From positions 41,973,550-42,037,549 of the forward strand of contig OV277864.1 in assembly GCA_922989275.2 (NCBI GenBank): 64,000 nucleotides of DNA. The letters are read 5' to 3'. Both the position numbers and the translations under genes were made by a program. The number at the start of each line of letters is the position of its first letter. Position 1 is the stretch's first letter. The DNA comes from Gari tellinella (lineage: Eukaryota; Mollusca; Bivalvia; Cardiida; Psammobiidae). Positions 44,380 to 55,654 of the stretch are shown one piece after another. The notes under the pieces were generated by a model, which saw nothing but the letters and a program-made list of their open reading frames with translations, did not search any database and had not been told where the DNA came from.

Positions 44380-45395
44380 TAACATTCTATTTTTAGACGG
44401 TAGCAGGCGGCAACTCTTGCCGAGAATAAATCACACAGCACCCAAAGGAGCAGAAAGTACATAACCTGTAACAAATTATTGATATCTATTGTGTCAACTC
44501 TCTAAGCCAGACAAAGAAACAACATAAAAAGGTGGTAATTTTGTTCTGGAAATAAGTAATACAGAAATTTTCCTTTGGATGTTCCTGGATTACATAAGTC
44601 CTGAATTAAGCAGTCAGCTATATTTGAAGCGTCTCGTCCCCAAAAGAATTGCCAGCCATTAACTTGTTTAAGATTATGCATTGTGCTGCTCGAGAGCGCA
44701 ACTACAGGTACACGCGGACTACAAATACCTGTCTGCCTTTGTGCCGAAATTTACACGTAGATTGTCGCATGATATGTTTCACTTAGAATGATTTTGGCAT
44801 GCTAGCGGTGAAACCATGACACTCTTTGCAAGCGGTCCCTGACCCTGAAGACCCCTCATTCTTTTAAATTGACTGAACATCCATGTACATGGTTTGTTCC
44901 ATACATTTACTCAGATTCGTTTACGTATAGTAATGTTCCATTTATTATAAAATTGGGCGTTAAACTCTTGGTGCAGTTATTTATAATATTTTTTTGCAGG
45001 CAGGTTGGATCCTGATGAGGCGCTACCCATACAAAGCCGCACCACGATCCAAAATTACTTACACACGACCACGTTCTAAAATGAAATTATGAAAATAGTG
45101 TTTCTGGAAGAAAGTTATGAAAATTCTATATTAAGAATATTAGCAGACGACATTTGCTGTAGACAAATAAGTGCACTGCATGCAAAAGTTGGCTAGAAAA
45201 TAACCTGTGCCATACCCTTAGACAGTGGTATAACTGTATTCCAATGAGTTTCTACACTCTCTATGTATTATATTTTTCCTCACTGCTTAAGCATTTATAC
45301 TAAGGAATACGAATTGTCATAATTATTGTATATTAATACAAACGAGTAACAATGTACATATGATACCTGTGTATTCAACAAATGTATATTTAAAG
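44380..45395. other. Gene-free stretch
   Basis: Contains one decayed C/D core at 45000-45062 (AGGTTGGATCCTGATGAGGC). Nothing else is supported. Confidence 0.5.
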
Positions 45396-45400
45396 CAATA

Positions 45401-45605
45401 CTGTAAAACCTCATCACAGCGACTGCCCTCTGAGAAGTAAACACCACAGTTCAACTATTGCTAAAAGTTACTGCGAGACCTCTCCAAACCTAACATAAAA
45501 TATCCTAAAGCAGATTGCAGCTTGGATAAGGAAAAAAGAAATACGGAGAGCTCCCTAGGAAGGTTCCCATATTGTTTTAACCCTGCTTTAAACACTATTA
45601 AATGA
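45401..45605. mobile_element. Family E MITE, diverged
   Basis: TA then CTGTAAAACCTCATCACAGC; core AGCAGATTGCAGCTTGG, GAGAGCTCCCTAGGAAGG and AACCCTGCTTTAAACAC. The right terminus is not visible. Confidence 0.55.
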
Positions 45606-45639
45606 TCCAAGTATTCCTTGACAAGTCTTTTCTTTTTAT

Positions 45640-46495
45640 GAGTTTATGAATTAACCATTAAGGAGTAACTACCTGCTTATGCTACTTTATTACTCAAATG
45701 GCGTCGCTTTGAAGAGGTTGAAATGTGTACATAGGCATTTTTTACTCCCTCATTACAAGAATGTTAAAGCAAACTATATTTATAAAAGTAGCAACTAGAA
45801 ATCTTAATAAATGTTGAATATTTTCTAACAGTTGAGTGCCTGGTAGTCTGAAGCCCGACCTGATACCGAAATTCTCTGTATCTTATCGGGTTCCCGACTG
45901 TATGCAATGAGCATGATTGTTTTATAAAAAACACGATTGAAATGATGGTTTTGTCCCTATTCCACTGTATATAAAGTACTACTCTTTTACCCAGATTGAC
46001 GTCTCTTCATGTAATATGTTTATTAGTACTATAAAAACGAGTGACAATTGTTCATCCGACGACAGAAATTCAACTGAAATTGGATTTCCCAAGTTTATAC
46101 TTAAAAGATACAAAGCATATAGCTGAAGTGCACAGTCTCTGGTCGTCGCAGGGACAATGGTTAACGTTTTGCTTTTGTTTAGTTTCGTGAGTTCCTTGCA
46201 ACATTTGTATCCGCACACATAATGATTACCACATATTCACCAGTTTTCTTATAGCACACCAAATGACTTTTTAAACAATCCTATTAACACATATACTGAC
46301 CATTTGATGCAAAACGCTATTTTTTTGCCATCCTAAACTCTCATTCAGTTACTTGAACTATGAACATTTCTTCAATTTTTTTCTTTGCGCTCTTTTGTTG
46401 TATGGGGGTCCATATCCTTGCTCTCTCGCGTACTCCTCTTCGAATGTACTTCAAGCACAACGGGATTCTCTTCTTAATGGCATGTGTAAAGTACC
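45640..46495. other. Spacer and probable 5' region of the LINE
   Basis: A minus-strand open segment (46218-45979) reads CKELTKLNKSKTLTIVPATT; I do not recognise it. From about 46370 the sequence is pyrimidine-rich (CTTTGCGCTCTTTTGTTG, CTTGCTCTCTCGCG) and is probably the untranslated start of the LINE. Its true 5' end is not visible. Confidence 0.35.
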
Positions 46496-49400
46496 ATGCT
46501 GGCTGTAATTGATCAAACTACACCCCGCTGTGCTAGCCGTTTGCAATATATGAATTGGAGCCTTTGTCGCACTTTTATAATTTTGGCACTTCTGTCTATC
46601 ACAGACTGTTCTTATGTAACGGTATTCTGCGTCAAAGAAAATCTCGTGCTTGACAATTCAGTACGCACACTTATCTCCTTACCAAAGAAAAAACTAGTTA
46701 TCTCAGAGAAAATTATTTCGAATAGAAGACTCATGAAATGCCTCACAGTTAGCGTTTTATTTTTAGCAGGACTATACTTAGGATACATGCTCATAATCCT
46801 TTCTGGCGATGTTCATGAAAATCCTGGGCCTTCTGATTCACCCTATACTGACAGCGACACGTCTAACAACACAATCAATGAACTTCTCAGTGGCAGTATT
46901 AAGATCATGCATCTCAACATACAAAGCTTAAAGCCTAAACTGGACGTATTAGAAATTGAAGCACAGCTATATGATGTCTTAATATTCACTGAAACATGGC
47001 TTTCACCGACCACTCAAAATAGTGAAATTCACATTCCCAACTTTGGTCAACCGATCCGTCGAGACAGAGTCGCTCGCTTAGGTGGAGGGGTTGCTATATA
47101 CATTAGCGATAAACTTCATGGGACAGAACGCAAGGACCTATCAATAGATGGCCTTGAGGCAGTATGGATTGAACTACATGTTCAGCACCGTAAACTATTG
47201 ATAGGTGGGATATACCGTCCTCCTGATTCTAACAATTTATAATGGGAGCTACTTGAAGAGTCAATTGATCGAGCATATAGTGAAAATGTGAATAACATAA
47301 TAGTAGCTGGGGATTTTAATATTAATATTTTAAACAATCAATCTAACAAACTCAGTAGACTTATTTCTTCCTATAATTCTGAACAACTCATTTCCGAACC
47401 TACTCATTTCACGGAAAATACATCCACTCGTATAGACGTATTTTTCACCAAGGATCCAACCCAAATCCTTACAAGCTTTGTCTCAGATCCCTTTGTCCCT
47501 GACCTGACACGGTTCCATTGTCCAATTGTTGTTGTCCTTAAAATAAAGAAAGCAAAAGTTACATCATTTAAAAGACGAATATGGCAATATGATAAAACGA
47601 ATTTCAATGACTATCGATCTGACCTTAAAAATGTGAATTGGACACACATAGTCTCGTCAAATAATCTTGAACACATAGCAGAAACAATTACTGAAACAAT
47701 ATTCAACATTGCCCTAAAAAACATTCCTAACAAAAATGTCACGATTCGACCTACTGATATTCCATGGTTCAACAATAACATACGAAAACTCATGAGGCAG
47801 AGAAACCGGCTGCATAAACGGGCAAAACTAAATAACAGTATAGCTTCTTGGACAAATTTTAGGATAAAGCGAAATGAGGTGACGAAAGAAATAAGGAAAT
47901 CAAAAGAAATGCATAGAAAAAATCTGATTGACAAAATAAATAAAAACAAATTATCTACTAAAGAATGGTTCAAGATGACTAAACAATTACTAAACCGAAC
48001 AAAAACCACTTCAATACCTACCTTGGTCGAAGACGAAATGCAAGCAACAACAAATATAGAAAAAGCGAAACTTCTAAACAAGTATTTTACTAAACAATCT
48101 ACAATTGATGATAGCAATCATAATCTACCCCCAGTAGGACAATCACAAGGAGCTTTACTTTCTGAAATAAACATATCTCCTCAAGACATTGTTGATGCTA
48201 TATCATCCATTGATCCATCTAAAGCTAGTGGACCTGACGCATTAAGCCCTAGATTGTTACGTGAAGGCTCAGACGAACTCGCATCACCTCTCGCTATATA
48301 TTTCAACAAATTATTAACACTATCTTATTTTCCATCCCTATGGAAAAAAGCTAACATAACACCTGTCTTCAAAGCTGGAGATACATCCAAATCTAACAAC
48401 TACCGACCAATCTCTCTTCTAAGCTGTCTCGGGAAACTGATGGAACGCTGCATCCATAAACACTTATACAATTTCCTAATACAACACAGTCTATTAACAC
48501 CCTCACAGTCTGGTTTCATGAAAAACGATTGTACTACTAACCAGCTTATTTACATCTACAACGACATATGCAAAGCCCTTGATGATGGAAAGGAAGTACG
48601 GGCAGTCTTTTGTGACATATCAAAGGCCTTCGATAGGGTATGGCACCGGGGTCTTCTTCTCAAACTTTCAGCTAATGGAATACGTGGGAGCTTACTTAAT
48701 TGGTTCTTGTCTTATCTATCCGACAGAAAACAAAGAGTAGTAATTTCAAATGAAAGTTCTGAATGGGCTATGACCAATGCAGGTGTCCCACAGGGATCTA
48801 TACTAGGACCGCTCTTATTCCTAATTTATATCAACGACATAGTAAACGAAATACATTCCACAATAAAATTGTTCGCGGACGACACAAGTTTATATATCAT
48901 TGTCGAAGATCCTCTCCACGCTTCAATCTGTCTTAATCGTGATCTTGAAACCATTCATCAATGGGCCACCACCTGGTTGGTCAACTTCAATCCCTCAAAA
49001 CCTAAATCGATAACCTTCACCAGAAAGCAAAACAAACCAGTCCACCCCGTATTAACTATGAATAACATTGTCATTGATTCCGTTACTGAACACAAGCATT
49101 TAGGACTCATATTAACTGAGAATTGTAAATGGACAAAATACATCACCTCTATACTTAACAAAGCCTGGCAAAGAATAGGAGTACTTAGGGCTCTAAAATT
49201 TGTCCTTAACAGACAATGCCTCGAGCGCATATATCAAGTTTTCATTAGACCACTGCTAGAATATAGTGACGTAGTGTGGGATAACTGTTCAAATGAACTT
49301 AAAAACGACATTGAAGCAGTACAAAATGAAGCAGCTCGCATTGTCACAGGTGCCACTAAATATTGTAACTTAGTTAAACTTCGTAGTGAACTAAGATGGG

Positions 49401-50014
49401 AAACACTCTCTGAAAGGCGCAAGAAACATAAACTTTTACTTCTGTATAAAATGAAAAACAATCTCTGCCCATCGTATATCGCAAACCTGCTACCTCACCC
49501 AACTCAGAACACATACAATTTGAGAAATGCAGAAAACTTACCTTTTGTTCATGCACGATCTCAACTATATAGAGAATCCTTTCTTCCCTCTGCTATCCGT
49601 GACTGGAATGCGCTTCCTTTAACAACTCGTAACCTTGACTCAATACAATCGTTTAAATCATCCTTGAACACTGTTCCTAACAAACTGCCGTCATACTATA
49701 ATTCTGGAAGTAGGTTAGGCCAGATTCTGCATACTCGCCTGCGACTTTCTTGTAGTGCCCTTAATTTTGATTTGAGCAGACGCTCACTAATTGATAGCTC
49801 ATATTGTCAGTGTGGCGAAATTGAAACTGCCAGTCATTTTCTGCTTAAATGTCCCCTGTATCAACACGAGAGGCAGCAATTCCTATCTAACCTCCAATGT
49901 GCACCGACTGTCAACAACTATCTCTACGGCAACGAACACCTAACAATTGACCAAAATACTTACATATTCCTGTGCGTTCAAAAATATATAGTGGCGACCA
50001 AACGTTTTGAGTGA
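46496..50014 (+). pseudogene. CR1-like LINE ORF2: endonuclease and reverse transcriptase, one stop codon
   Basis: One reading frame of 1,173 codons broken only by TAA at 47240-47242 (codon 249). Residues 1-103 include a hydrophobic stretch (LTVSVLFLAGLYLGYMLI), followed by GDVHENPGP (104-112), a 2A-like motif. The APE-type endonuclease follows: N141 (in HLNIQSL), E166 (in FTETW), GGIYRPP just before the stop, then AGDFN after it. The reverse transcriptase has RPISLLSCLGKLMERC, motif A FCDISKAFDRV (two Asp), AGVPQGSILGPLLFLIYIND and the catalytic FADD box at 48872-48883. The C-terminus has a CCHC-like knuckle (CQCGEIETASHFLLKC). The endonuclease nicks the target and the reverse transcriptase copies the RNA there. 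Family placement (CR1/Jockey group) is from the domain order and RT motifs. The nonsense codon makes it a pseudogene unless the stop is read through. Confidence 0.9.
46805..46831 (+). other. 2A-like motif in the LINE N-terminus
   Basis: Encodes GDVHENPGP. The canonical ribosome-skipping motif is D-V/I-E-x-N-P-G-P. Here the E position is H and the following residue is E; NPGP is intact. 2A-like sequences next to hydrophobic leaders are known in CR1-like LINEs of invertebrates. Whether this variant still skips cannot be told from sequence. Confidence 0.6.
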
Positions 50015-50220
50015 GAGGGGTGGGCGGGAGAGTCGGGTTCTGGGAGTCCTATCAACATTAGAGCGCTACAACATCTATCTCTTCTTTTTTTTCTACGTGA
50101 ATCTTTACTTACGTGTATATTTTTTACTTTTCACGATTCTATATACTTTATGTTAACAGCTTTGAAAGTTAAAAACAAAAATTAAGTATTCACAGTCACA
50201 ACCTGCCATCACACTTAAAG
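50015..50220 (+). other. Probable 3' untranslated part of the LINE
   Basis: Starts with a G-rich stretch (GAGAGGGGTGGGCGGGAG) directly after the stop codon, then AT-rich sequence. No simple-repeat or poly(A) tail marks a clear end. Confidence 0.4.
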
Positions 50221-50225
50221 CATGA

Positions 50226-50394
50226 GGCAGTCGAGACTCGATACCTCGAACACGAGTCATTTCGAACATATCCGTGTTTCAGGGTTGACTATGGCTATGC
50301 CACATTTTGACGTACGGGCAAGTTCGATTTATCGAAAGTCAACACAGGAAATATCAATAGAATCGAGTTTGAAGTTTCGAGTCTTGACTGTGTA
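50226..50394. mobile_element. Short Tc1-like MITE
   Basis: Inverted ends: CAGTCGAGACTCGATACC and the reverse complement of TTTCGAGTCTTGACTG, about 80% identical over 24 bp. No family relation to A or E is visible. The region at 58124-58276 has similar ends (CAGTGAAACATCGATATC / CGAAGTGCGACTGTG). Confidence 0.55.
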
Positions 50395-50404
50395 TTGTAA
50401 TTGA

Positions 50405-51040
50405 TATGAAAAGGAGAAGAATTTATATAAGTGTACCAAAACTTGTTTTCTAATCCTTATATTTATATGTGAAATTGTATGTATTGTCATTTATGACTGT
50501 ATCTATTTTGAAATAAAATACTGTTTAAACTAAAACATGTACACATTCTCATGCTAAAATCAAAATAAAATACTATTAATGTACTTGTTAAATATGATAT
50601 GAAAAAACAACATAAATAACATTTTCATTGTATTTTTCAGGTACAAAAATAGAGGATCTTACATGTACATGAGGGCTCGTCATCTATCATTTTTTAAACG
50701 AGTTGACTAAAAATAATGTGACGCGAGCCTTGGCGAAGGACATATTGGTTAAAACAGTATTTAATTAGAAATATTACAAATATTGTGTTATATTTACAGA
50801 ACATAATGTCAAAAATCATTCATACATGGATTAGAAAATAAGTAACTGAGAAACTAAATTAATTCTTCTCCTTGGTAAGTAAAATTACAATACACGAATT
50901 TTGGGTCATACTATTTTAAGGCAATGAATTTATAAAAAAACTGATAGTAATGAGCACGAGTGTGAAATTCTATTTATCACATAACACTTTCAAAAAGATG
51001 CAGAACTTGTGTACGACCAGGTTGGGCCGGAGCCCAACAC
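50405..51040. other. Gene-free stretch
   Basis: AT-rich; I see no repeat family, coding sequence or RNA gene. Confidence 0.55.
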
Positions 51041-51046
51041 ACATTA

Positions 51047-51292
51047 CAGTGGGGAATCTGTTATTCTTTCCCAATAGACGCGTTTACGCTAAAACTATAA
51101 TTTGCAGTGCAAACAGTTTGGAGCCAGATCAGACGCCGGGTAACCCGGCGTCTGATCAGGCTCCAAACTGTTTGCCACCAAGATAAACAAGAATTATCAG
51201 AATTGTCCAAAAGTTGTTCTTTTCTACGTTTTAGCGCTTTGCGTTTGCGTACGTTTGCGTTTAAACGGGAAAGAATAACAGATTCTCCACTG
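51047..51292 (+). mobile_element. Family A MITE, near-intact
   Basis: 246 bp, TA at 51045-51046 and 51293-51294. Left terminus CAGTGGGGAATCTG, with one change. Confidence 0.9.
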
Positions 51293-51299
51293 TATGTCA

Positions 51300-51870
51300 C
51301 TAGTGGAATGCGATAGTTATATAATGGTTGACTGTAAGTTATGCGATAAAATTGATGTCATAATCTCATAACCTCAAAAGTAAAATCAACATGTTTGGTA
51401 TATTTTAATGCGATTATAATATGAAGATGAAATAATGTTGATTTCATACTTAAAATTAAAGCACATAACTGCAATTTCGGCTTCAAAATTCATCAGTAGC
51501 CATCTATCTTTAAAGGCAGTATGTAGCTGTCAAGTAGCCAAAATCGCGCATTTCTTAAACCTGAACATTCAGGCACATACGTAATCTGAACATATCAAAA
51601 GAAGTAATCCGCTATGTATATGGAGGCAACATTGCTTACAAACCCATGAATTTGGTGGAAAGAAGTCGACTTTTAAATCGGTTTGTTGACATCCGATCAA
51701 CGGCGGAGATTTTCCGAGTTCGTTCGGCTTGCGCCCGGTAAAGATGTTTTCATAGTGTTTTCTTCTGACTTGGCACAGTTATTTTTAGATTGGAACATTC
51801 TAAAACATTAAAAGGGATGAGTAGTCCCTACATTCAGCAAGAGACACTGATAGCTGTATTTATTGTGCGC
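51300..51870. other. Gene-free stretch
   Basis: Bases 51520-51760 are GC-richer (ACATCCGATCAACGGCGGAG) and may be a dispersed repeat I do not recognise. No protein-like frame. Confidence 0.4.
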
Positions 51871-51876
51871 AATATA

Positions 51877-52105
51877 CAGTAGATAATACATTTTTCTTTC
51901 CGGTTTAAACGCAAACGCAATTCACTACACTGGGGAAATTTCCTTTCAGAACTTTTTACTATTTTTTTAATCTGAGTAGTAAACAGGTTGGAGTCTGATC
52001 AGACGCCGGGTTATGCGGTGTCTGATCTGGCTCCAACCTGTTTGCAATGGTAATAATAGTTTAGTTTATAAATGCGTTTAATTTGAAAGAATAAAATATC
52101 AGTAA
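51877..52105 (-). mobile_element. Older family A MITE
   Basis: TA at 51875-51876; left CAGTAGATAATACATTTTTC, hairpin AACAGGTTGGAGTCTGATCA, GACGCCGGGTTATGCGGTGT, right GAAAGAATAAAATATCAG. Arms carry compensating changes (CAGGTTGGAG / CTCCAACCTG). Confidence 0.75.
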
Positions 52106-52194
52106 AGTTAGCGCAGCGTTCTCGTGCTGCACGATGATCATCCTTATCTCAAGTAGGAATGTGTACGACTATGTAATCGATGTTATCTTCCTTA

Positions 52195-52440
52195 CAATGG
52201 AAAAAATGTTATTCTTTCCCAATAAACGCGCTTACGCTAAAATTATGATTTCAATTGCAAACAGTTTTGAGCAGATCAGACGCCGGGTAACACGGAATCT
52301 GATCAGGCACCATACTGTTTGCCACTCAGACTAACATGAATGGTCATAATTGTCTAAAGGCTGTGTTTTTATGCGTTTTATTGTGATGCGTTTGCGTTTT
52401 GTTTGCGTTTAAACGGGAAAGAATAACGTTTTCTCCACTG
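52195..52440 (+). mobile_element. Older family A MITE
   Basis: 246 bp, TA at 52193-52194, TT at 52441-52442. Ends CAATGGAAAAAATGTTATTC and GAATAACGTTTTCTCCACTG. Internal GTTTGCGTTTTGTTTGCG, as in other older copies. Confidence 0.85.
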
Positions 52441-52633
52441 TTACCTATTTACCATTATTAACTATTCTGTTCTAAAAATAACCCAGACAAGTCAGGAAAT
52501 TCGGATCGATCTTGTGACTCTTATTCGACCTTGCGGAAACTCTTGGAAGCCGACACGAAGATTTTTTATGTAAACAAAAAGTTTATTTTTCCAACCATCT
52601 CGATAAGAAATCGGCACATTTATGTATGGTTCT

Positions 52634-52880
52634 AAAAGAAAGGGGGGCATGTTTCAGGCACCTGACAACGGATTTCGCTTAGTTTTAATACATAGAAAAT
52701 GCTCTTATATAAGAAATTGCGCGATTTAAACATAAATTTGGGCGACATTCTGGCTTTAAAGAAAGGGGGGCATATGTCAGGCATCTGACAATCGTTTTCG
52801 CTTAGTTTTAATATATAGAAAATGTACATATATAAGAAATTGCGAGTTTTAAACATCCATCTGGGCGACATTCTGCCTTT
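52634..52880. repeat. Two tandem 123-bp units
   Basis: AAGAAAGGGGGGCAT begins both units, 123 bp apart. Both contain CGCTTAGTTTTAATA, ATAGAAAATG, TATAAGAAATTGCG and GGGCGACATTCTG. About 85% identical by eye. Confidence 0.8.
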
Positions 52881-53277
52881 TAAAAGAGAGAAAACTAAAT
52901 GAATCCTTTTCATCCCTTCTCTTCACTGCCTTGGACAAATCTCTTAGAAATTATAAATGATTTACTCGGTTCTCTTTCGGCTATAACGTTATATGACACT
53001 AATATCGATGTTCTGTAGTGAATTTTGGTTGATTAATAAAGTATAAGCGAACAACAGTGTTAAAAACAGACACTATTCTGTGAGTAAAGGGGTTTAACAA
53101 CCATTTTATTCCCTGTCTTTGTCGCCATAACGAACGAACAAACCTCTCGGACCCATTTGCGGCAATGATAAAGTGTTTTATGAACGCAGATCACTCATTC
53201 GTGAATTCGAACGTGTCAACGTAAGCGGTCCGATCACTCAACAAGCTGTCGGAAAACGTCTAATCCCTTTACTGCTA

Positions 53278-53971
53278 CAGTGGAGAAGATGTAGTTCATT
53301 CCCGTTTAACCCTTTCACTCTCAATGACGCCTTAAAGCGCATTTGCAAACAGTTTGGGTCCTGATCAGACGCCGCTGTACGCGGCGTCTGATCAGGACCC
53401 AAACTGTTTGACACTATTATCGATATTTATTAAGCCATACAACCTTTAGTATAACTTTGAAACATGTCTTGCAGACAACACTACTGAAGCAGACGACAAT
53501 AAAGCGGTGAAGTGGTAAACAACTATCGAATAATTTGGTCACAAAAGGATTTAACGCAAACAAAACGCAAACGAAACGCAAACACAATGTAGTAAATTGT
53601 AGAAAATAACTTTATGATAAGCCTGACACTATGCCTAGTATAGACGTTATGGTTTCTATCAAGTCTGGTGTATCGAACTCTGCTCAACTTTGCTTACAGT
53701 TGCAACTGGTATTTGTTCTAGATGAGATGTTTTATTGATTAAAATACATACTCTATAATAATCAGGTCGATGATTCTTCAAGCAATGAAATAAATGATAG
53801 AAAATGTGTCTTCAAACTATAAATAGCGTATTGTTACAAGAGTATCATAAGTGTTGATCTGATTAGACGTCGTGTTAGCCGGCGTATGACTTGGTTCTAT
53901 ACGGTTTGCAGTGCACAAACATGTTTTAGCACAAGTGCATTTATAAGGAACGAGTAGCGTATTGCCCACTG
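53278..53971 (-). mobile_element. Old family A MITE interrupted by family D
   Basis: TA at 53276-53277 and 53972-53973. Left CAGTGGAGAAGATGTAGTTC to CCCGT; after the insert CGCAAACAAAACGCAAACG, a non-element stretch (about 53635-53850), then TTAGACGTCGTGTTAGCCGG and TAGCGTATTGCCCACTG. Confidence 0.75.
53310..53550 (+). mobile_element. Family D MITE nested in family A
   Basis: 241 bp, TTAA at 53306-53309 and 53551-53554. Hairpin perfect: GGGTCCTGATCAGACGCCGC to GATCAGGACCCAAACTG, with the unusual GGGTCC/GGACCC pair compensated on both arms. Confidence 0.9.
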
Positions 53972-53993
53972 TACTCAAAGCAAGAACATTTAA

Positions 53994-54228
53994 CACCCTT
54001 CACCTTGAGTACAATGGTTATTAGACCCCCTCCACGTCGAGTACAATGGTCATCTGCAAACAGTTTAGATCCTGATCCGACGCCGCGTAACGTGGCGTCT
54101 GATTAGGTTCCAAACTCTTTGGCACTTAATATTATATTTCTTAAGTCAAAATACCCGAAGTTTAGATTTGAGAAATAAAAGCAAATAACAACTGTTTAAA
54201 ATCTGATGACGCCATTGCAGTTAAGGGG
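53994..54228 (+). mobile_element. Family C MITE with a duplicated left end
   Basis: TTAA at 53990-53993, CTAA at 54229-54232. The left end is repeated: ACCCTTCACCTTGAGTACAA and CCCCTCCACGTCGAGTACAA, 34 bp apart. Hairpin CCGACGCCGCGTAACGTGGC. Confidence 0.75.
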
Positions 54229-54499
54229 CTAAAAGTGCTGCAATGTAACTAACATGTTTGATTCTATGACTGTTGATCACGAGTTCAACTGTACAACAAT
54301 ACTTAAACAACAGGCCGGCGCTTCAGGCACTAAATGAAGCCAAATCAATCAATGTACGCCATGCTTGATTCAAAATTGGAAATAAATGGTAATTCGGCCA
54401 ATCCCGTTATAAGACTGAGTGTGAATGTTGATGTCTAATTTGACTCAACCATTAAACTTTCATTACACCGAGGAGAAGACGTCATGTTTACCACTTTAA

Positions 54500-54658
54500 T
54501 CCTTTTCATCAGATATTGTCGTCTGCTATAAATAAAATCGTCTGCAAAAAAGATAATACTTAATTTGATAATTTTCAAAATGGGAAAATAATAATTTTAA
54601 GGGATTAACAGCTTAAATCCATGTCAGACACCGCGTTACACGCTTAGCATGATAAGGG
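54500..54658 (-). mobile_element. Family D MITE, shortened, nested in family A
   Basis: TTAA at 54496-54499 and 54659-54662. TCCTTTTCATCAGATATTGT on the left; the core is reduced to CATGTCAGACACCGCGTTAC. Right end GATAAGGG. Confidence 0.65.
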
Positions 54659-54690
54659 TTAACTAAGCTAAACGAAAACGCAATGCAATA

Positions 54691-54936
54691 CAGTGGAGAA
54701 TCTGTTATTATTTTCCGTTTAAACGCAAACGTACGCAAACGCAAAGCACTAAAACGTAGAAAAGTACAACTTTTGGACAATTCTGATAATTCTTGTTTAT
54801 CTTGGTGGCAAACAGTTTGGAGCCTGATCAGACGCCGGGTTACCCGGCGTCTGATCTGGCTCCAAACTGTTTGCACTGCAAATAATAGTTTTAGCGTAAA
54901 CGCGTTTATTGGGAAAGAATAACAGATTCTCTACTG
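54691..54936 (-). mobile_element. Family A MITE, near-intact, nested in an old family A copy
   Basis: 246 bp, TA at 54689-54690 and 54937-54938. Young-type termini, CTCTACTG on the right. Confidence 0.9.
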
Positions 54937-55099
54937 TAACATGATGAAAATATCAGCATTTGAACATTCCCACGATTTAATCATATCCCATTCGGACACA
55001 ATTTGTATTCTGACCTGGCTCGAAATTGTTTGCAATTCAAATAGTTTCTAGCACAAACGTGTTTTTCGGGAAAATGCGACTTCTTCATTGAGCCACCCT

Positions 55100-55650
55100 C
55101 TCCTATACTTAATCAAATTTCAAACGAGTGTTAAGTGTTTTATTGACCAAGCATGGATATGACGTTCGTACGGGTTTTATTCTGATCAATCGTTATAACC
55201 AAGAAATTTTATTTTCTTAACTGCAATGAAGCGCTTTAACGAATTATAGATGAGCGTTTCAATCTTTACATTCTATACAGTAATATCAATCTTAGCTCTT
55301 CGCCAGTTATGAGCCATCCTAACTTTTAGGGAAATGCTCCTTGTCAAATTGTCATGCTTAGGCGCACATACATGTATCAGGCTGTAAAATATATAGTGAG
55401 GAAAAAGTTGTGTTTAAGACAAACACACACACTGCAATGAAACGTAGCAAGCAACGATGTTTTTAAATTGTTAAAGATTATGTTAGTCTTATGTTTGACA
55501 GTTTGGAGCCTGATCAGACGCCTGAGCTGGTTCCACAATATTTACGAGAAATCCCCGTTCCTGAGCTACAAACATGTGTTGGCAAATTATTCGGAGATAT
55601 TCCATTATTACACAGTCATGTACATTCGCTATTTTTAGACGCAGAAGGGA
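55100..55650. other. Repeat debris
   Basis: One isolated core start at 55495-55530 (GACAGTTTGGAGCCTGATCA, GACGCC). No gene is supported. Confidence 0.4.
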
Positions 55651-55654
55651 TTTA

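Larger units (their letters stand above)
54466..55090 (-). mobile_element. Old family A MITE holding two other insertions
   Basis: Remnants: left end CACCGAGGAGAAGACGTCAT (54466-54499), middle CTAAACGAAAACGCAATGCA (54663-54690), right ACCTGGCTCGAAATTGTTTG to CGACTTCTTCATTG. The gaps are a family D copy (54500-54658) and a young family A copy (54691-54936). Confidence 0.7.

Noticed and set aside
47611..48117. 168-codon minus-strand frame
   Set aside because: Antisense shadow of the LINE ORF.
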